From Photobacterium profundum (GTDB taxonomy: Bacteria; Pseudomonadota; Gammaproteobacteria; Enterobacterales; Vibrionaceae): a DNA stretch of 64,000 nucleotides. Below, one piece after another: positions 39,609 through 48,412 of the stretch. The notes under the pieces were generated by a model. It was not told the DNA's origin and made no database searches. It saw only the letters and a program-made list of their open reading frames with translations. The position numbers and the translations under genes were made by a program. The DNA lies in the NCBI RefSeq assembly GCF_003026285.1, contig NZ_PYOD01000002.1:124001-188000 (forward strand). The letters run 5' to 3'. Numbering within the stretch: the stretch's first letter is position 1; the number at the start of each line of letters is the position of its first letter.

Positions 39609-39840
39609 ATTGATAATCTAAACTATATTTAACACGACATGCTTTATAACCATGCACTGTGATCTTGTAATTTTGAGTTGTTATGCAAAATTGTGCTAGG
39701 TATTACAATAAGCATTCAAATACTTTATACGAATTTTCTCTGGTAATGCACTTAGTTTTGTATGAGAATAATCGCATATCAAAATTTTGTAAAAAATCAT
39801 TTAATACGCATCGTCGCAAAAATTGAAAAGGAGATATTCA

Positions 39841-40005
39841 ATGAAAAGCAATAAAGCGAAAATCATTTCTAGCTGGAAACCGACTAACCCACGAGAGTCA
39901 GCTGCAATGAAAGAGCTGTTAATGGCAGAAATGGGAGTAACAACAGAGCATCACCAAGGTGGTACAGGTAAAGTTGCACCTAACTCTGGACGCGTTATTC
40001 GATAA
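39841..40005 (+). CDS. 54-residue basic small protein
   Basis: ATG at 39841 with AAGGAGA eight bases upstream, a strong ribosome site; the TTG at 39823 is not needed. Residues include IISSWKPTNPRESAAMKELL and a glycine-rich end HHQGGTGKVAPNSGRVIR. No membrane segment or signal. I do not know its function. A terminator follows, so it is likely its own transcript. Confidence 0.65.
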   Translation: MKSNKAKIISSWKPTNPRESAAMKELLMAEMGVTTEHHQGGTGKVAPNSGRVIR

Positions 40006-40033
40006 GTATCTCTCCCCTCTATGAGAGATATAA

Positions 40034-40066
40034 AACGCAGTGGTTTACACTGCGTTCTTGTTTTCT
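40034..40066 (+). terminator. Rho-independent terminator after the 54-aa gene
   Basis: AACGCAGTG GTTTA CACTGCGTT, a 9-bp stem followed by CTTGTTTTC. Also the convergent end of bluB. Confidence 0.75.
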
Positions 40067-40712
40067 ATTTTGATGACCATTTTTCATAATGCACCACAGA
40101 ATCCAAGCTTTGTCTTGGCAGCCACCCAATTTTCTCTAATTCAGGCTTTTCATTAAAGTGTGAAACATAGCCGACACACAGATAAGCAATAATATCGATA
40201 CTTTCGGGAATACCCAACGTCTCTCGGAACACAGAATCATGCACAATGCTAACCCAGCCGACGCCTAAATTTTCAGCTCTAGCTGCCAACCACAAATTCT
40301 GTATCGCGCACACTACACTGTATAAATCCATTTCAGGTTTGATTGTTCGACCAAGTACAACAGGGCCATTTCGACTACGGTCACAGGTCACACAAATTCC
40401 AAGTGGTGATTCAGTAATACCTTCTAATTTTAAACGTTTATATTGTTGTTTTTTACTTTCATCAAACATCTCTGCTGATTCGGCGTGTGCTTTTTCAAAC
40501 CCTTTTTTTATCGCAGATTTAATACCGTCGCTTTGAACTAAGATAAAGTCCCATGGCTGCATAAACCCCACGCTCGGTGCATGGTGGGCTGCAGTTAAAA
40601 TCCGTTCAAGAACATCTTGCGGTATTGGATCGGGCTTAAATTCACTTCGAACATCCCTTCTCGAAAATATTGTCTTGTAGACGGCATCACGTTCGTTGTC
40701 GGTAATATTCAT
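40065..40712 (-). CDS. bluB: 5,6-dimethylbenzimidazole synthase BluB
   Basis: 215 residues, standard length. The nitroreductase-like fold carries the BluB signature: FSRRDVRSEFKPDPIPQDVLERILTAAHHAPSVGFMQPWDFILV, then the central SPLGICVTCDRSRNGPVVLGRT and the NLWLAARAENLGVGWVSI region. It converts reduced FMN with oxygen to 5,6-dimethylbenzimidazole, the lower ligand of cobalamin. No other cobalamin gene is nearby and no cobalamin riboswitch was seen before the start. Confidence 0.88.
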   Translation of the reverse strand: MNITDNERDAVYKTIFSRRDVRSEFKPDPIPQDVLERILTAAHHAPSVGFMQPWDFILVQSDGIKSAIKKGFEKAHAESAEMFDESKKQQYKRLKLEGITESPLGICVTCDRSRNGPVVLGRTIKPEMDLYSVVCAIQNLWLAARAENLGVGWVSIVHDSVFRETLGIPESIDIIAYLCVGYVSHFNEKPELEKIGWLPRQSLDSVVHYEKWSSK

Positions 40713-40835
40713 ACAGCAGCACTATTGATAGAATTATCTTCAGATTATCTTACAGAATGCTACTCAGTGCTATATCAGCATTACCAGTGAACACCTTTCA
40801 TTCGCGATAAATGCTATTAGGCTTAATTTGAAGAG

Positions 40836-40869
40836 ACAAAAAATCCGAGTATATAAATACACTCGGATT
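40836..40869 (-). terminator. Rho-independent terminator after the 80-aa membrane protein gene
   Basis: On the minus strand AATCCGAGT / ACTCGGATT pair around a 10-base loop, followed by TTTTTTG. Confidence 0.8.
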
Positions 40870-40894
40870 CAACATTCTCTATAAACTTTCGGGA

Positions 40895-41137
40895 TTACTG
40901 CATCGCGGGTCTTTTGGTTACATCTTCAAATTCACCATCAATAGTCGATCCTGATTGCTGCTGGGTTTGATACCCTTGCTGCTTTAAAGCTTCTTCATAA
41001 GCAGCTGTCATTCGCTTTTTTATAAACGGTTTAGCAACCAGTGCTGCAATACCAATGAATAGTCCCATTACCGCAGCGAAGGTAATGGTAAAAAATCCGA
41101 TCATAAGAGCAACAACGCTAGCTATAAAATTTTTCAT
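40895..41137 (-). CDS. Small single-membrane-segment protein
   Basis: 80 residues. The N-terminal half is hydrophobic (FIASVVALMIGFFTITFAAVMGLFIGIAALV, one long or two tight membrane helices), followed by a basic stretch KPFIKKRMTAAYEEALKQQGYQTQQQ and a polar tail. AAAGGGCT precedes the ATG. Unknown function; the location between secF and bluB does not explain it. Confidence 0.6.
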   Translation of the reverse strand: MKNFIASVVALMIGFFTITFAAVMGLFIGIAALVAKPFIKKRMTAAYEEALKQQGYQTQQQSGSTIDGEFEDVTKRPAMQ

Positions 41138-41238
41138 GACTTAGCCCTTTCTTTATTTCTCTTCAATAGAATGCAGTCTATAACACCTTAAATGAATCAA
41201 CCCTGAACAAAAAAGACAGGAAAAGAAAAGGTACATAA

Positions 41239-41272
41239 CAAAAAATGCCAGTCAGATTAACTGACTGGCATT
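41239..41272 (-). terminator. Rho-independent terminator after secF
   Basis: Perfect 12-bp stem AATGCCAGTCAG / CTGACTGGCATT with a 5-base loop; on the minus strand it is followed by TTTTTTGTTA. Confidence 0.9.
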
Positions 41273-41332
41273 AGCTTAAGACTATTCATACATTAAATTA
41301 GTACTGATTAGCAATCAGCCTAATTCATCTTA

Positions 41333-42232
41333 CTAGGGCTCTTCTGTAACCACTTTTGGTAAGTAATGCTCTGGTTTCAAACCAAACACTTCAGGTAGCG
41401 TTGTACCCACAGAAATAGATGACCATGTTCCTGTAATAATACCGATAAACATGGCAATCGCGAATCCTTCTAGCGGGCCCCCACCTAGTAGCCATAGAGC
41501 GCCTACCGTCATTAATGTTGTACCTGAAGTCACCATGGTACGAGAGAACGTTGCAGCAATCGCTTCATTATTTATTTTTTGAATCGACCATTTAGGTTTC
41601 GCAATCAACAACTCACGAATACGGTCGGCGATAATAATCGAGTCATTCAATGAATAACCTAAAATCGCCAACACAGCAGCTAATACTGTTAAGTTAAATT
41701 CCATTTGAGTTAGCGCAAAGAAACCCAACACAAAAACCACATCATGCAGCAACGCAAACAAAGAACCTGATGCGAGGCGCCACTCAAAGCGGTAGCTTAA
41801 ATAACCAAGAATACACAGCATACACACGAGTAATGCTAATCCACCTTGATCTGCCAATTCTTGCCCTACCTGAGGCCCAACAATACTGGTGTTCAACACA
41901 GTAATATCGCTTGAAATAGGCGCCAGCATTTCTGTTATTGATGGTAATTCTTGACCCGTTTCTGGTATTGCATAGCGTAATACCCAGCGTCCAGGCTCAC
42001 CCGATGCGATAACAGCGACATCTTGATGAAGACCAGCCTTCAATAATGGTTCGATTTCGCTGCTGGTAATCTTACTGCTTAATTGTACTTCACTGACAAC
42101 ACCACCAGTAAAGTCTAACCCCCAATTTAGCCCTTTAGTCGCCACTAAAAGAATAGAGACAAGCATCAATGTTATAGACACGGCACTCGTAAAGTAACGC
42201 CATTTTGTTGCATTTTTCATATTAATAATCAT
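41333..42232 (-). CDS. secF: Protein translocase subunit SecF (second-set, SecF2-like)
   Basis: 299 residues with the SecF architecture: first helix, GLNWGLDFTGGVVSEVQL (periplasmic P1 start), then five C-terminal membrane helices with LAVLAILGYSLNDSIIIADRIRELL and TSGTTLMTVGALWLLGG. Works with SecD to pull exported proteins through SecYEG using an ion gradient. Only four bases separate it from secD. The vemP-like gene upstream and the missing yajC point to the SecDF2 set rather than the housekeeping one. Confidence 0.92.
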   Translation of the reverse strand: MIINMKNATKWRYFTSAVSITLMLVSILLVATKGLNWGLDFTGGVVSEVQLSSKITSSEIEPLLKAGLHQDVAVIASGEPGRWVLRYAIPETGQELPSITEMLAPISSDITVLNTSIVGPQVGQELADQGGLALLVCMLCILGYLSYRFEWRLASGSLFALLHDVVFVLGFFALTQMEFNLTVLAAVLAILGYSLNDSIIIADRIRELLIAKPKWSIQKINNEAIAATFSRTMVTSGTTLMTVGALWLLGGGPLEGFAIAMFIGIITGTWSSISVGTTLPEVFGLKPEHYLPKVVTEEP

Positions 42233-42236
42233 GGCA

Positions 42237-44054
42237 CTACACTCTTATATTACGACGAGAATCACGACCCCACACCAAATTAATGATGGCGCGAGAAGCA
42301 AAAATACCAGTGAACATACTGGTTAAAAGACCTAAACCTAGTGTTAATGCAAAGCCCTGAATAGGACCATTACCAATGGCATACAACACAACAGCGGTGA
42401 TCATAGTGGTGAAGTTGGCATCAAAGATAGTACCGATAGCGCTACTAAAGCCGCGGTCAATCGCTTGAGCCATGCTGCGCCCTTCTTTTAGCTTATCTTT
42501 AATTCGTTCAAATATAAGCACATTCGTATCAACGGCCATGCCAACAGTAAGTACTAACCCAGCAATACCCGGCAAGGTTAATACAGCACCAGGAATTAAT
42601 GCTAATAAGCCAAATAACATGATCATATTGGCAATCAAAGCTACGTTCGCAACCCAGCCTAAACGGCGATACCACACAGCCATAAATAGCAATGTAACGC
42701 CCAAGCCTAAACCAAGCGCAGCAAAACCATTTTCAATATTTTCAGCCCCTAATGTAGGACCAATAGTACGTTCTTCAACAATGGTTACAGGAGCAGTTAA
42801 TGAACCCGCACGCAATAACAACGCCAGTTGTTGTGCTTCGTCCATCGAACCCGTACCTGTTATACGAAAACGCATACCAAGCTGAGATTGAATGGTTGCA
42901 ACACTGATAATTTCATTGGTTTGGGTAGTTTTGCCTTCGCTATCACGTCCATACTCGCTGTATGAGGTAGCCATCGGCTTACCAACGTTATCACGAGAGA
43001 AATCAGACATGATTTTACCACCCGATGAGTCGAGGGTAATATTCACTTCAGCCATGCCCATTTCGCCAAAGCTCGCACGGGCATCAACAATGTGGTCACC
43101 ACCTAAAATAGGGTTTCGCCCTACTCGTACAGGCTGACCTTGTTTATTTTTCAGCTCCATCGTGCTGCCAGTGCCCTGCTCTTTTACTGCGTAAAAAGCC
43201 AAGCTCGCTGTTGCGCCAATAACATTCTTTGCCGCAGCAGGATCTTGCACACCAGGTAGCTCGATACGAATACGGTTTTCACCTTGGCGTTGCACCAATG
43301 CTTCAGTAATACCTAACTCTTCAATACGACTACGCATTGTTTGTAAGTTTTGTTGAACGGTTAAGTTACGTAATTCTGTTTTTTCTGCTTCTTTCATCGC
43401 TAAGCGAACGCTGTTACCGTCGCCGTTGGTTGCTTGCCATTGTGGGTATTGTTTTTTAACAAACTTACGAACGGCACTGTTTGCGTCAGAGTTATTCACT
43501 TTTACTGTTAGATGGTCAGCATCAGATTGCTCAACACGGGCCCCTCGAATACCTTCTTTACGGAGTAATTGGCGAAGTTCATCCGCTAAACTTGCACCTT
43601 GTGCCTTATAGACTTGGTCGATATCTACATCAAGTAAAAACTGCACACCACCGCGAAGATCAAGACCAAGCTTAATTGGTTCAAAACCCATATTCTGTAG
43701 CCATAACGGTGCAGCAGGTTCAAGCGCTAACGTTAATGTTGATTTGTCTTTCACAACATTTGCTAACACTGTTTTAGCTTGTGTTTGTTGGTTGTCATTT
43801 TCTAGCACAATGACTGTTTTATCGGCTTGCTGATCAATGCGTTTTACTGTTATACCACTCGACTCTAACTGACGTTGAATAGCCAAAGCAGAAGGGGCTG
43901 GTACTTTTTTAGCGCTAATCTGAACAGCTGCATCTTCACCATACCAAGTCGGAATCGCACTCAGTAGCATCACAAGTACCGTCACCACCAGCACGATATA
44001 CTTCCATGCCGAATAATGATTAAAAATTTGTTTTGGTTTAATTTGTTTTTTCAT
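42237..44054 (-). CDS. secD: Protein translocase subunit SecD (second-set, SecD2-like)
   Basis: 605 residues from the ATG at 44054; the frame is open to a TTG at 44072, which cannot be excluded. SecD features: one N-terminal helix (IVLVVTVLVMLLSAIPTWYG), the GLDLRGGVQFLLDVD motif, periplasmic P1 with IRIELPGVQDPAAAKNVIGATASL, and the membrane bundle with AVDTNVLIFERIKDKLKEGRSM. Start-region sequence GGCGACTTGAGAATG is complementary to the end of the vemP-like gene (see finding), so initiation is probably masked until that gene's ribosome stalls. Confidence 0.92.
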   Translation of the reverse strand: MKKQIKPKQIFNHYSAWKYIVLVVTVLVMLLSAIPTWYGEDAAVQISAKKVPAPSALAIQRQLESSGITVKRIDQQADKTVIVLENDNQQTQAKTVLANVVKDKSTLTLALEPAAPLWLQNMGFEPIKLGLDLRGGVQFLLDVDIDQVYKAQGASLADELRQLLRKEGIRGARVEQSDADHLTVKVNNSDANSAVRKFVKKQYPQWQATNGDGNSVRLAMKEAEKTELRNLTVQQNLQTMRSRIEELGITEALVQRQGENRIRIELPGVQDPAAAKNVIGATASLAFYAVKEQGTGSTMELKNKQGQPVRVGRNPILGGDHIVDARASFGEMGMAEVNITLDSSGGKIMSDFSRDNVGKPMATSYSEYGRDSEGKTTQTNEIISVATIQSQLGMRFRITGTGSMDEAQQLALLLRAGSLTAPVTIVEERTIGPTLGAENIENGFAALGLGLGVTLLFMAVWYRRLGWVANVALIANMIMLFGLLALIPGAVLTLPGIAGLVLTVGMAVDTNVLIFERIKDKLKEGRSMAQAIDRGFSSAIGTIFDANFTTMITAVVLYAIGNGPIQGFALTLGLGLLTSMFTGIFASRAIINLVWGRDSRRNIRV

Positions 44055-44332
44055 TCTCAAGTCGCCATACAATTCACTCTGATGCGATTATTGTTCAACA
44101 ATCAACATCAGGTGATTTGAGGTTTTAATAGTGACGTCATGAATAAGAATATAAAAACCAATAGCGTTCTAATTCGCTAGATATTGGTTAACTCTGAAAT
44201 ACTAACCCTTTAAAGGATCATTCCATTGATTTACATTCATGCGTCATTACGTACAACATCGATAAAGATTAAGTTATTTTTCGATCGATATTGGATTGCA
44301 ATTGGATCATGCTCTTAATAAGCAATCACAAA
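44055..44332 (-). promoter_or_regulatory. Regulatory spacer between vemP-like gene and secD
   Basis: 278 bases with three structures on the transcribed strand. A hairpin at 44156-44189 (AACCAATA / TATTGGTT) is followed by TTTTAT and looks like a weak terminator. A hairpin at 44079-44111 (CTGATG / CATCAG) ends just before AGAGTG. The segment GGCG-ACU-UGAGAA at the secD start (near 44055-44067) can pair with UUCUCA-CGCC at the vemP-like 3' end (near 44336-44345), ten pairs with a 3-base bulge. Confidence 0.6.
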
Positions 44333-44950
44333 TTAGGCGTGAGAAAGTTGTTGCTGATATCGCGTATGGGTGAGATTACTCTCTTTCCAACCGGATATAC
44401 GAGAAGAGGGAGGATTAGTGTTTAACATCCAGTTTAATACATCACTAAATTGTATTGTGTAGCCAATAACCAAGCTAGGAGCAGGCGGTACTGGTAGTTC
44501 TATTGCTAATTCATAATATGGCTGAACTTCTTCGGGATCATGACGGATAACATTCGCCTGACGTGAAGAATTAGCTAAACCAAGATGATAGGTACGACCT
44601 TCAGATGAATGTTTACGCTGCGTTTTTTCAATCGGTTGTTGAGAGAAATTCCAAACTAATGACGTGTCATGCGTTTTCTGTACATTCTCATTTTCTGTCG
44701 TGCCATGTGCATTGATAAACACAGGCTCAATGTTTGATGATTCATCAATCTTTTCAGTCACAATATGAAAAGTGTTTACAACGGATAAATCATTACTGTT
44801 AACTTTCTGATTGAAAGCACTACTTTCAGTTTGACTTGAAACAATCACAGCATTTATTTCATCATTTGATAGGCGAGCGTCAGCATGAGCGACAAAAGAA
44901 GCTCCTAAACAGATCACCATCATTAATACACGAAATAAATTTATAAACAT
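44333..44950 (-). CDS. vemP: VemP-like secretion monitor (translation-arrest peptide)
   Basis: 205 residues, with a cleavable signal peptide (LFRVLMMVICLGASFVAHA, to about residue 23), a poorly conserved middle region and a C-terminal SRISGWKESNLTHTRYQQQL. The last segment matches the arrest motif of Vibrio VemP as I remember it: R-I-S-G-W-K-E-(S/T)-N with the critical Gln thirteen residues after the Trp (Trp188 and Gln201 here). Vibrio alginolyticus VemP is shorter (159 residues). It stalls its own ribosome when not exported and so turns on secDF2. Position directly upstream of secD on the same strand supports the call. Confidence 0.8.
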   Translation of the reverse strand: MFINLFRVLMMVICLGASFVAHADARLSNDEINAVIVSSQTESSAFNQKVNSNDLSVVNTFHIVTEKIDESSNIEPVFINAHGTTENENVQKTHDTSLVWNFSQQPIEKTQRKHSSEGRTYHLGLANSSRQANVIRHDPEEVQPYYELAIELPVPPAPSLVIGYTIQFSDVLNWMLNTNPPSSRISGWKESNLTHTRYQQQLSHA

Positions 44951-45137
44951 ATTTTATAATTCAAGACAAGGCTAGTCATTAAAAACTGAGACAAACGCAT
45001 AATAATGTTCAATTACAACTGATACAAGTAATTATTAGAATTACCTGACTTTAACTGCGTTGAATCAATCATAATTGCCCGTTACATGGTTGAGAGGCGA
45101 CCCAAATAGCCAGAAGCATACACGAGGAGTCTTGACA

Positions 45138-46022
45138 CTATACCATCAAGGCTTCATACAAATAATCGATAAATATTCTGACTTTTACTGGCATATAAGT
45201 ACGCTCTGGAAAAACGGCCCAAATATTTTTTTCTGGCATTTTATATTCTGACAGCAACTGAATGAGCTCGCCATTATCGATATAAGGCTTAGCGATGAAA
45301 TCTGGTAGTCGTCCTACACCAATTCCCTGTAAGCACCCTTCTAACACTGCTTCACTGTTATTCACTCGATAATTTCCACGTACGGCAACGGTTTCAATGT
45401 GATCTTGGTATTCGAACACCCATTCTGTCGTTTGTGCCGAGTAGCTATAAATCAACGCATTGTGTTCGGTTAGATCGATGGGCGTTGTAGGGAGTGTTTT
45501 CCCATCTAGATATGCGCTGGACGCACAAATTAGGCTGCGGCTAGGCATGAGTTTTCTTGCAATTAAGGAAGAGTCAGCAAGTTCTCCGCCACGAATAGCC
45601 ACATCAAACCCAGCATCAACGATGTCCGAGTAGCGATCATCCATAACCATGTCGATTTCGACCTGCGGATATTTCTTCAGAAAGCCGGGGATCAAAGGGG
45701 CTATCTTCAGTCGTCCAAAAGACATTGGAACACAGACCTTAAGCTTGCCTATTGGCGACCGTTGTCTGCTAGTTGCGGCGTCTTCAGCTTGTTGTATCCA
45801 GTAATACGCGTTTTGTGCATTAATCAAATAATGTTTGCCTGCTTCGGTGAGGCTAACCTTTCGTGTCGTTCGATGCAGAAGACGAACGCCTAAGCTCGTT
45901 TCCAATTGATTAACTCGTTTGCTTACTGCTGAGCGAGAAACGTCAAGATGACGGGCGGCTTCCGCAAAGCTTTCATGTTTAGCTACGGCAAGAAAATAAG
46001 GAATAGCGTCCAAGTGTTCCAT
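45138..46022 (-). CDS. LysR-family transcriptional regulator
   Basis: 294 residues. DNA-binding domain AIPYFLAVAKHESFAEAARHLDVSRSAVSKRVNQLETSLGVRLLHRTTRKVSLTEAGKHYL; effector domain after residue 90 with FDVAIRGGELADSSLIARKLMPSRS. Paralogous in type to the LysR at 19185. Divergent from the EamA gene at 46140 with 117 bp between, so it probably regulates it. Confidence 0.88.
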   Translation of the reverse strand: MEHLDAIPYFLAVAKHESFAEAARHLDVSRSAVSKRVNQLETSLGVRLLHRTTRKVSLTEAGKHYLINAQNAYYWIQQAEDAATSRQRSPIGKLKVCVPMSFGRLKIAPLIPGFLKKYPQVEIDMVMDDRYSDIVDAGFDVAIRGGELADSSLIARKLMPSRSLICASSAYLDGKTLPTTPIDLTEHNALIYSYSAQTTEWVFEYQDHIETVAVRGNYRVNNSEAVLEGCLQGIGVGRLPDFIAKPYIDNGELIQLLSEYKMPEKNIWAVFPERTYMPVKVRIFIDYLYEALMV

Positions 46023-46139
46023 AGAGTTTGTAGCTAGATTGGAAACAATCTAGTGAGTATATGGCATATTATCATTCTAGTCGAACCAATCTATGCTCTC
46101 TTTACTGAACTCAGTTCTAAACAACTTTAAGGAGACACC

Positions 46140-47105
46140 ATGTCCAACAATTCTTTGCTATCTAGAAATGCAAGTGAAGAAACTGAAACCGAGTTTGAAT
46201 CATTATCTCTGAAAAGTACGCGTATTTTGTACATTCTTGGCGTTGGTATTTCTGTAGCTGTGAATTTTGCATTAGCAAAATACAGTGTCATGAACGGGTT
46301 TTCTCCCCTAGAGGTGTTAGTACTACCGTTGCTGGGTTCAGCCATCATTTTATTGGCGTTGCTGGCATTGAAAGGTGAATTAAAAGCGCTCAAGGTGCAA
46401 CACTTACGTTACTACATTTTTGCCGGCCTACTTGGTGTTAGCCTTCCGAATTTGGCATCAAATTTTGCACTTCAGGAAGTGGCAGCCAGTACTTTCAGTG
46501 TATTGATCACGTTGTCACCATTGTTCACTTTACTACTTTCTATACCATTTCAGAAAGCAGGGTTGACTTTCAAAAGAGTCATGGGAATAGGTATGGGATT
46601 TGTGGCGGTTTTGTTAGTTACCATATCGCCCGACTTCAAGTTAAAAGATGATGGCGGTATGTTATTACTCGCTACTTCAGTGCCCTTATTCCTCGCTATG
46701 GGCAATATATATCGTAGTAAATCTTACCCCGTTGGCGCCAATCCCATAGCTTTAGCGACAGGGGGATTGTGTATCCAAGTTTTGATTTGGTTGCCTATCA
46801 GCCTGATGGTAGGGGGCAGCTCGATCTATGACGCGCCGCAATCTAGTCGTCTGATTTTGATGTTGATGGCGATAATCTCTGCATTTAGTTATCTGCTTAC
46901 CTTTCGTTTACAACAATTGACCGATGGATTGGGCTTTAGTCAAGTGGGTAATGTGGTTACAGTAACTGGCGTAGGGATTGGGATTTTCTTTTTTGCTGAG
47001 GCGTTCCATTATCGCTTGATTGTCGCTTTAGCATTGTTATTCATTGGACTCGCGATGACGAATCAACAGTCAAAACAAGTATCGAAATCCAACATAACGT
47101 TATGA
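46140..47105 (+). CDS. EamA/DMT-family transporter
   Basis: 321 residues, ten membrane helices in two repeats, starting with ILYILGVGISVAVNFALAKYSVMNGFSPLEVLVLP and ending near VALALLFIGLAMT. AAGGAGA precedes the ATG. Likely exporter of a metabolite, controlled by the divergent LysR gene. The NTF2-like gene starts 24 bp after its stop and may be cotranscribed. Confidence 0.85.
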   Translation: MSNNSLLSRNASEETETEFESLSLKSTRILYILGVGISVAVNFALAKYSVMNGFSPLEVLVLPLLGSAIILLALLALKGELKALKVQHLRYYIFAGLLGVSLPNLASNFALQEVAASTFSVLITLSPLFTLLLSIPFQKAGLTFKRVMGIGMGFVAVLLVTISPDFKLKDDGGMLLLATSVPLFLAMGNIYRSKSYPVGANPIALATGGLCIQVLIWLPISLMVGGSSIYDAPQSSRLILMLMAIISAFSYLLTFRLQQLTDGLGFSQVGNVVTVTGVGIGIFFFAEAFHYRLIVALALLFIGLAMTNQQSKQVSKSNITL

Positions 47106-47129
47106 CATAAACGACTAAAGGAAACTAAG

Positions 47130-47492
47130 ATGAATAATCCAATCACATTTACCAAAACACTTTACAAAATCGTGGACAGCCGAGACGTGACCGCGCTGTC
47201 TGAGATGCTTCATCAAGACGTTGTATTTAGGTTTTCCAATGCTGAACCGGTAGAAGGAAAATCGGCTGTTGTGGATGTGAATCGTCAGTTTTTTGATTCT
47301 ATCACTGGCATGTCCCACACCTTTGAGGGGTTCTGGAACCAAGATGACGTAATTATCTGCAATGGCCAGGTCAACTATGTAAGGAAAGATGGCAGTCAAC
47401 ACTCGGCGAAATTTGCGACATTTTTAATCATAAAAGATGGTCTGGTTGTTGACTACAAAATTTATGCTGATGTATCTCAACTATACAACTAA
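47130..47492 (+). CDS. NTF2-like (SnoaL-type) protein
   Basis: 120 residues. ITFTKTLYKIVDSRDVTALSEMLHQDVVFRFSNAEPVEGKSAVVDVNRQFFDSI is the typical start of a cone-shaped NTF2-like fold, ending with KFATFLIIKDGLVVDYKIYAD. AAAGGAAAC precedes the ATG. Members are small enzymes or binding proteins; no catalytic residue can be assigned. Confidence 0.8.
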   Translation: MNNPITFTKTLYKIVDSRDVTALSEMLHQDVVFRFSNAEPVEGKSAVVDVNRQFFDSITGMSHTFEGFWNQDDVIICNGQVNYVRKDGSQHSAKFATFLIIKDGLVVDYKIYADVSQLYN

Positions 47493-47644
47493 AGCATCAC
47501 ATTAATCAGTGTCCAACCGTAAAGGTTGAGCATTGATTTTTTTGCGTACGCCCTGTTGTGTTGTTGCTTTTACTCATCCCAGTTAAAGATAGCGTTGGAT
47601 GTATTGATGCAGTAACCTTCTATTTACTTAAATTATGATCTCTT

Positions 47645-48346
47645 ATGTCTAGAAGCCAACGACTCTTTGACTTACTCCAATTGCTACGCTGTCATAAATA
47701 TCCTGTCTCAGCTAAACATTTAGCTCAGGAGCTAAGTGTTAGTGTTCGTACTATCTACCGTGATATTGCGACATTGCAAATACAAGGTGCGGAGATTGAA
47801 AACGAAGCAGGGCTTGGCTACGTATTAAAGCCAACATTTACTTTACCTCCGCTTATGTTTTCAATGGAAGAATTAGAGGTTCTTCTGTTGGGGGCTGATT
47901 GGGTTGCCAAACAAGCGAATGGCGAGTTCAATGAAGCCGCAAAAAACGCTATCGCTAAAATTTCAGCCATATTGCCAGCTGATCATGGAGCGAAACACAA
48001 CGAAGATATCATACGTGTAGCTTCTATTATTGAAGTGCCAGAATTAACGACAGAACTATCTGATATTCGGCATGCCATCAAACAACAGTTTAAAGCTGAG
48101 ATTGACTATTTAGACGCACAAGGAAATTCCAGCTCACGGGTGATATGGCCTATTCTCATCGGTTTATTCCAGCAACACTATGTGCTGGTAGCTTGGTGTG
48201 AGGCAAGAGAAGCGTTTCGTAATTTCAGGCTTGATAGGATAGAACAGTGGCAGACGCTTGAACAAAAGTACCGACATCATCGTCGTGATTTACTGAAAGA
48301 GTGGCAGCAAAAAGAAGAGATCGGTGAAAAAGATGTACGCTACTGA
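47645..48346 (+). CDS. YafY-type transcriptional regulator (HTH + WYL)
   Basis: 233 residues. An N-terminal HTH_11 domain (RLFDLLQLLRCHKYPVSAKHLAQELSVSVRTIYRDIATLQIQGA) joins a WYL domain (about 135-215) with AEIDYLDAQGNSSSRVIWPILIGLFQQHYVLVAWCEAREAFRNFRLDRI. WYL regulators sense nucleotides or other ligands. It is followed by a VOC-family gene, a common pairing for YafY-type regulators. Confidence 0.88.
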   Translation: MSRSQRLFDLLQLLRCHKYPVSAKHLAQELSVSVRTIYRDIATLQIQGAEIENEAGLGYVLKPTFTLPPLMFSMEELEVLLLGADWVAKQANGEFNEAAKNAIAKISAILPADHGAKHNEDIIRVASIIEVPELTTELSDIRHAIKQQFKAEIDYLDAQGNSSSRVIWPILIGLFQQHYVLVAWCEAREAFRNFRLDRIEQWQTLEQKYRHHRRDLLKEWQQKEEIGEKDVRY

Positions 48347-48412
48347 CAAAAACTGTCACTCGCATCCGTTACATTATCAATCTAATCATGCTGTACTGCT
48401 TTAGGAGCTTAT

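Noticed and set aside
40713-40894. Possible cobalamin riboswitch before bluB
   Set aside because: The typical conserved cobalamin-box sequence was not found in the upstream region.
41333-44054. SecDF as the housekeeping SecDF1 set
   Set aside because: No yajC is adjacent and a VemP-like gene lies upstream, so the SecDF2 interpretation is preferred, though only comparison with the other genomic copy could settle it.
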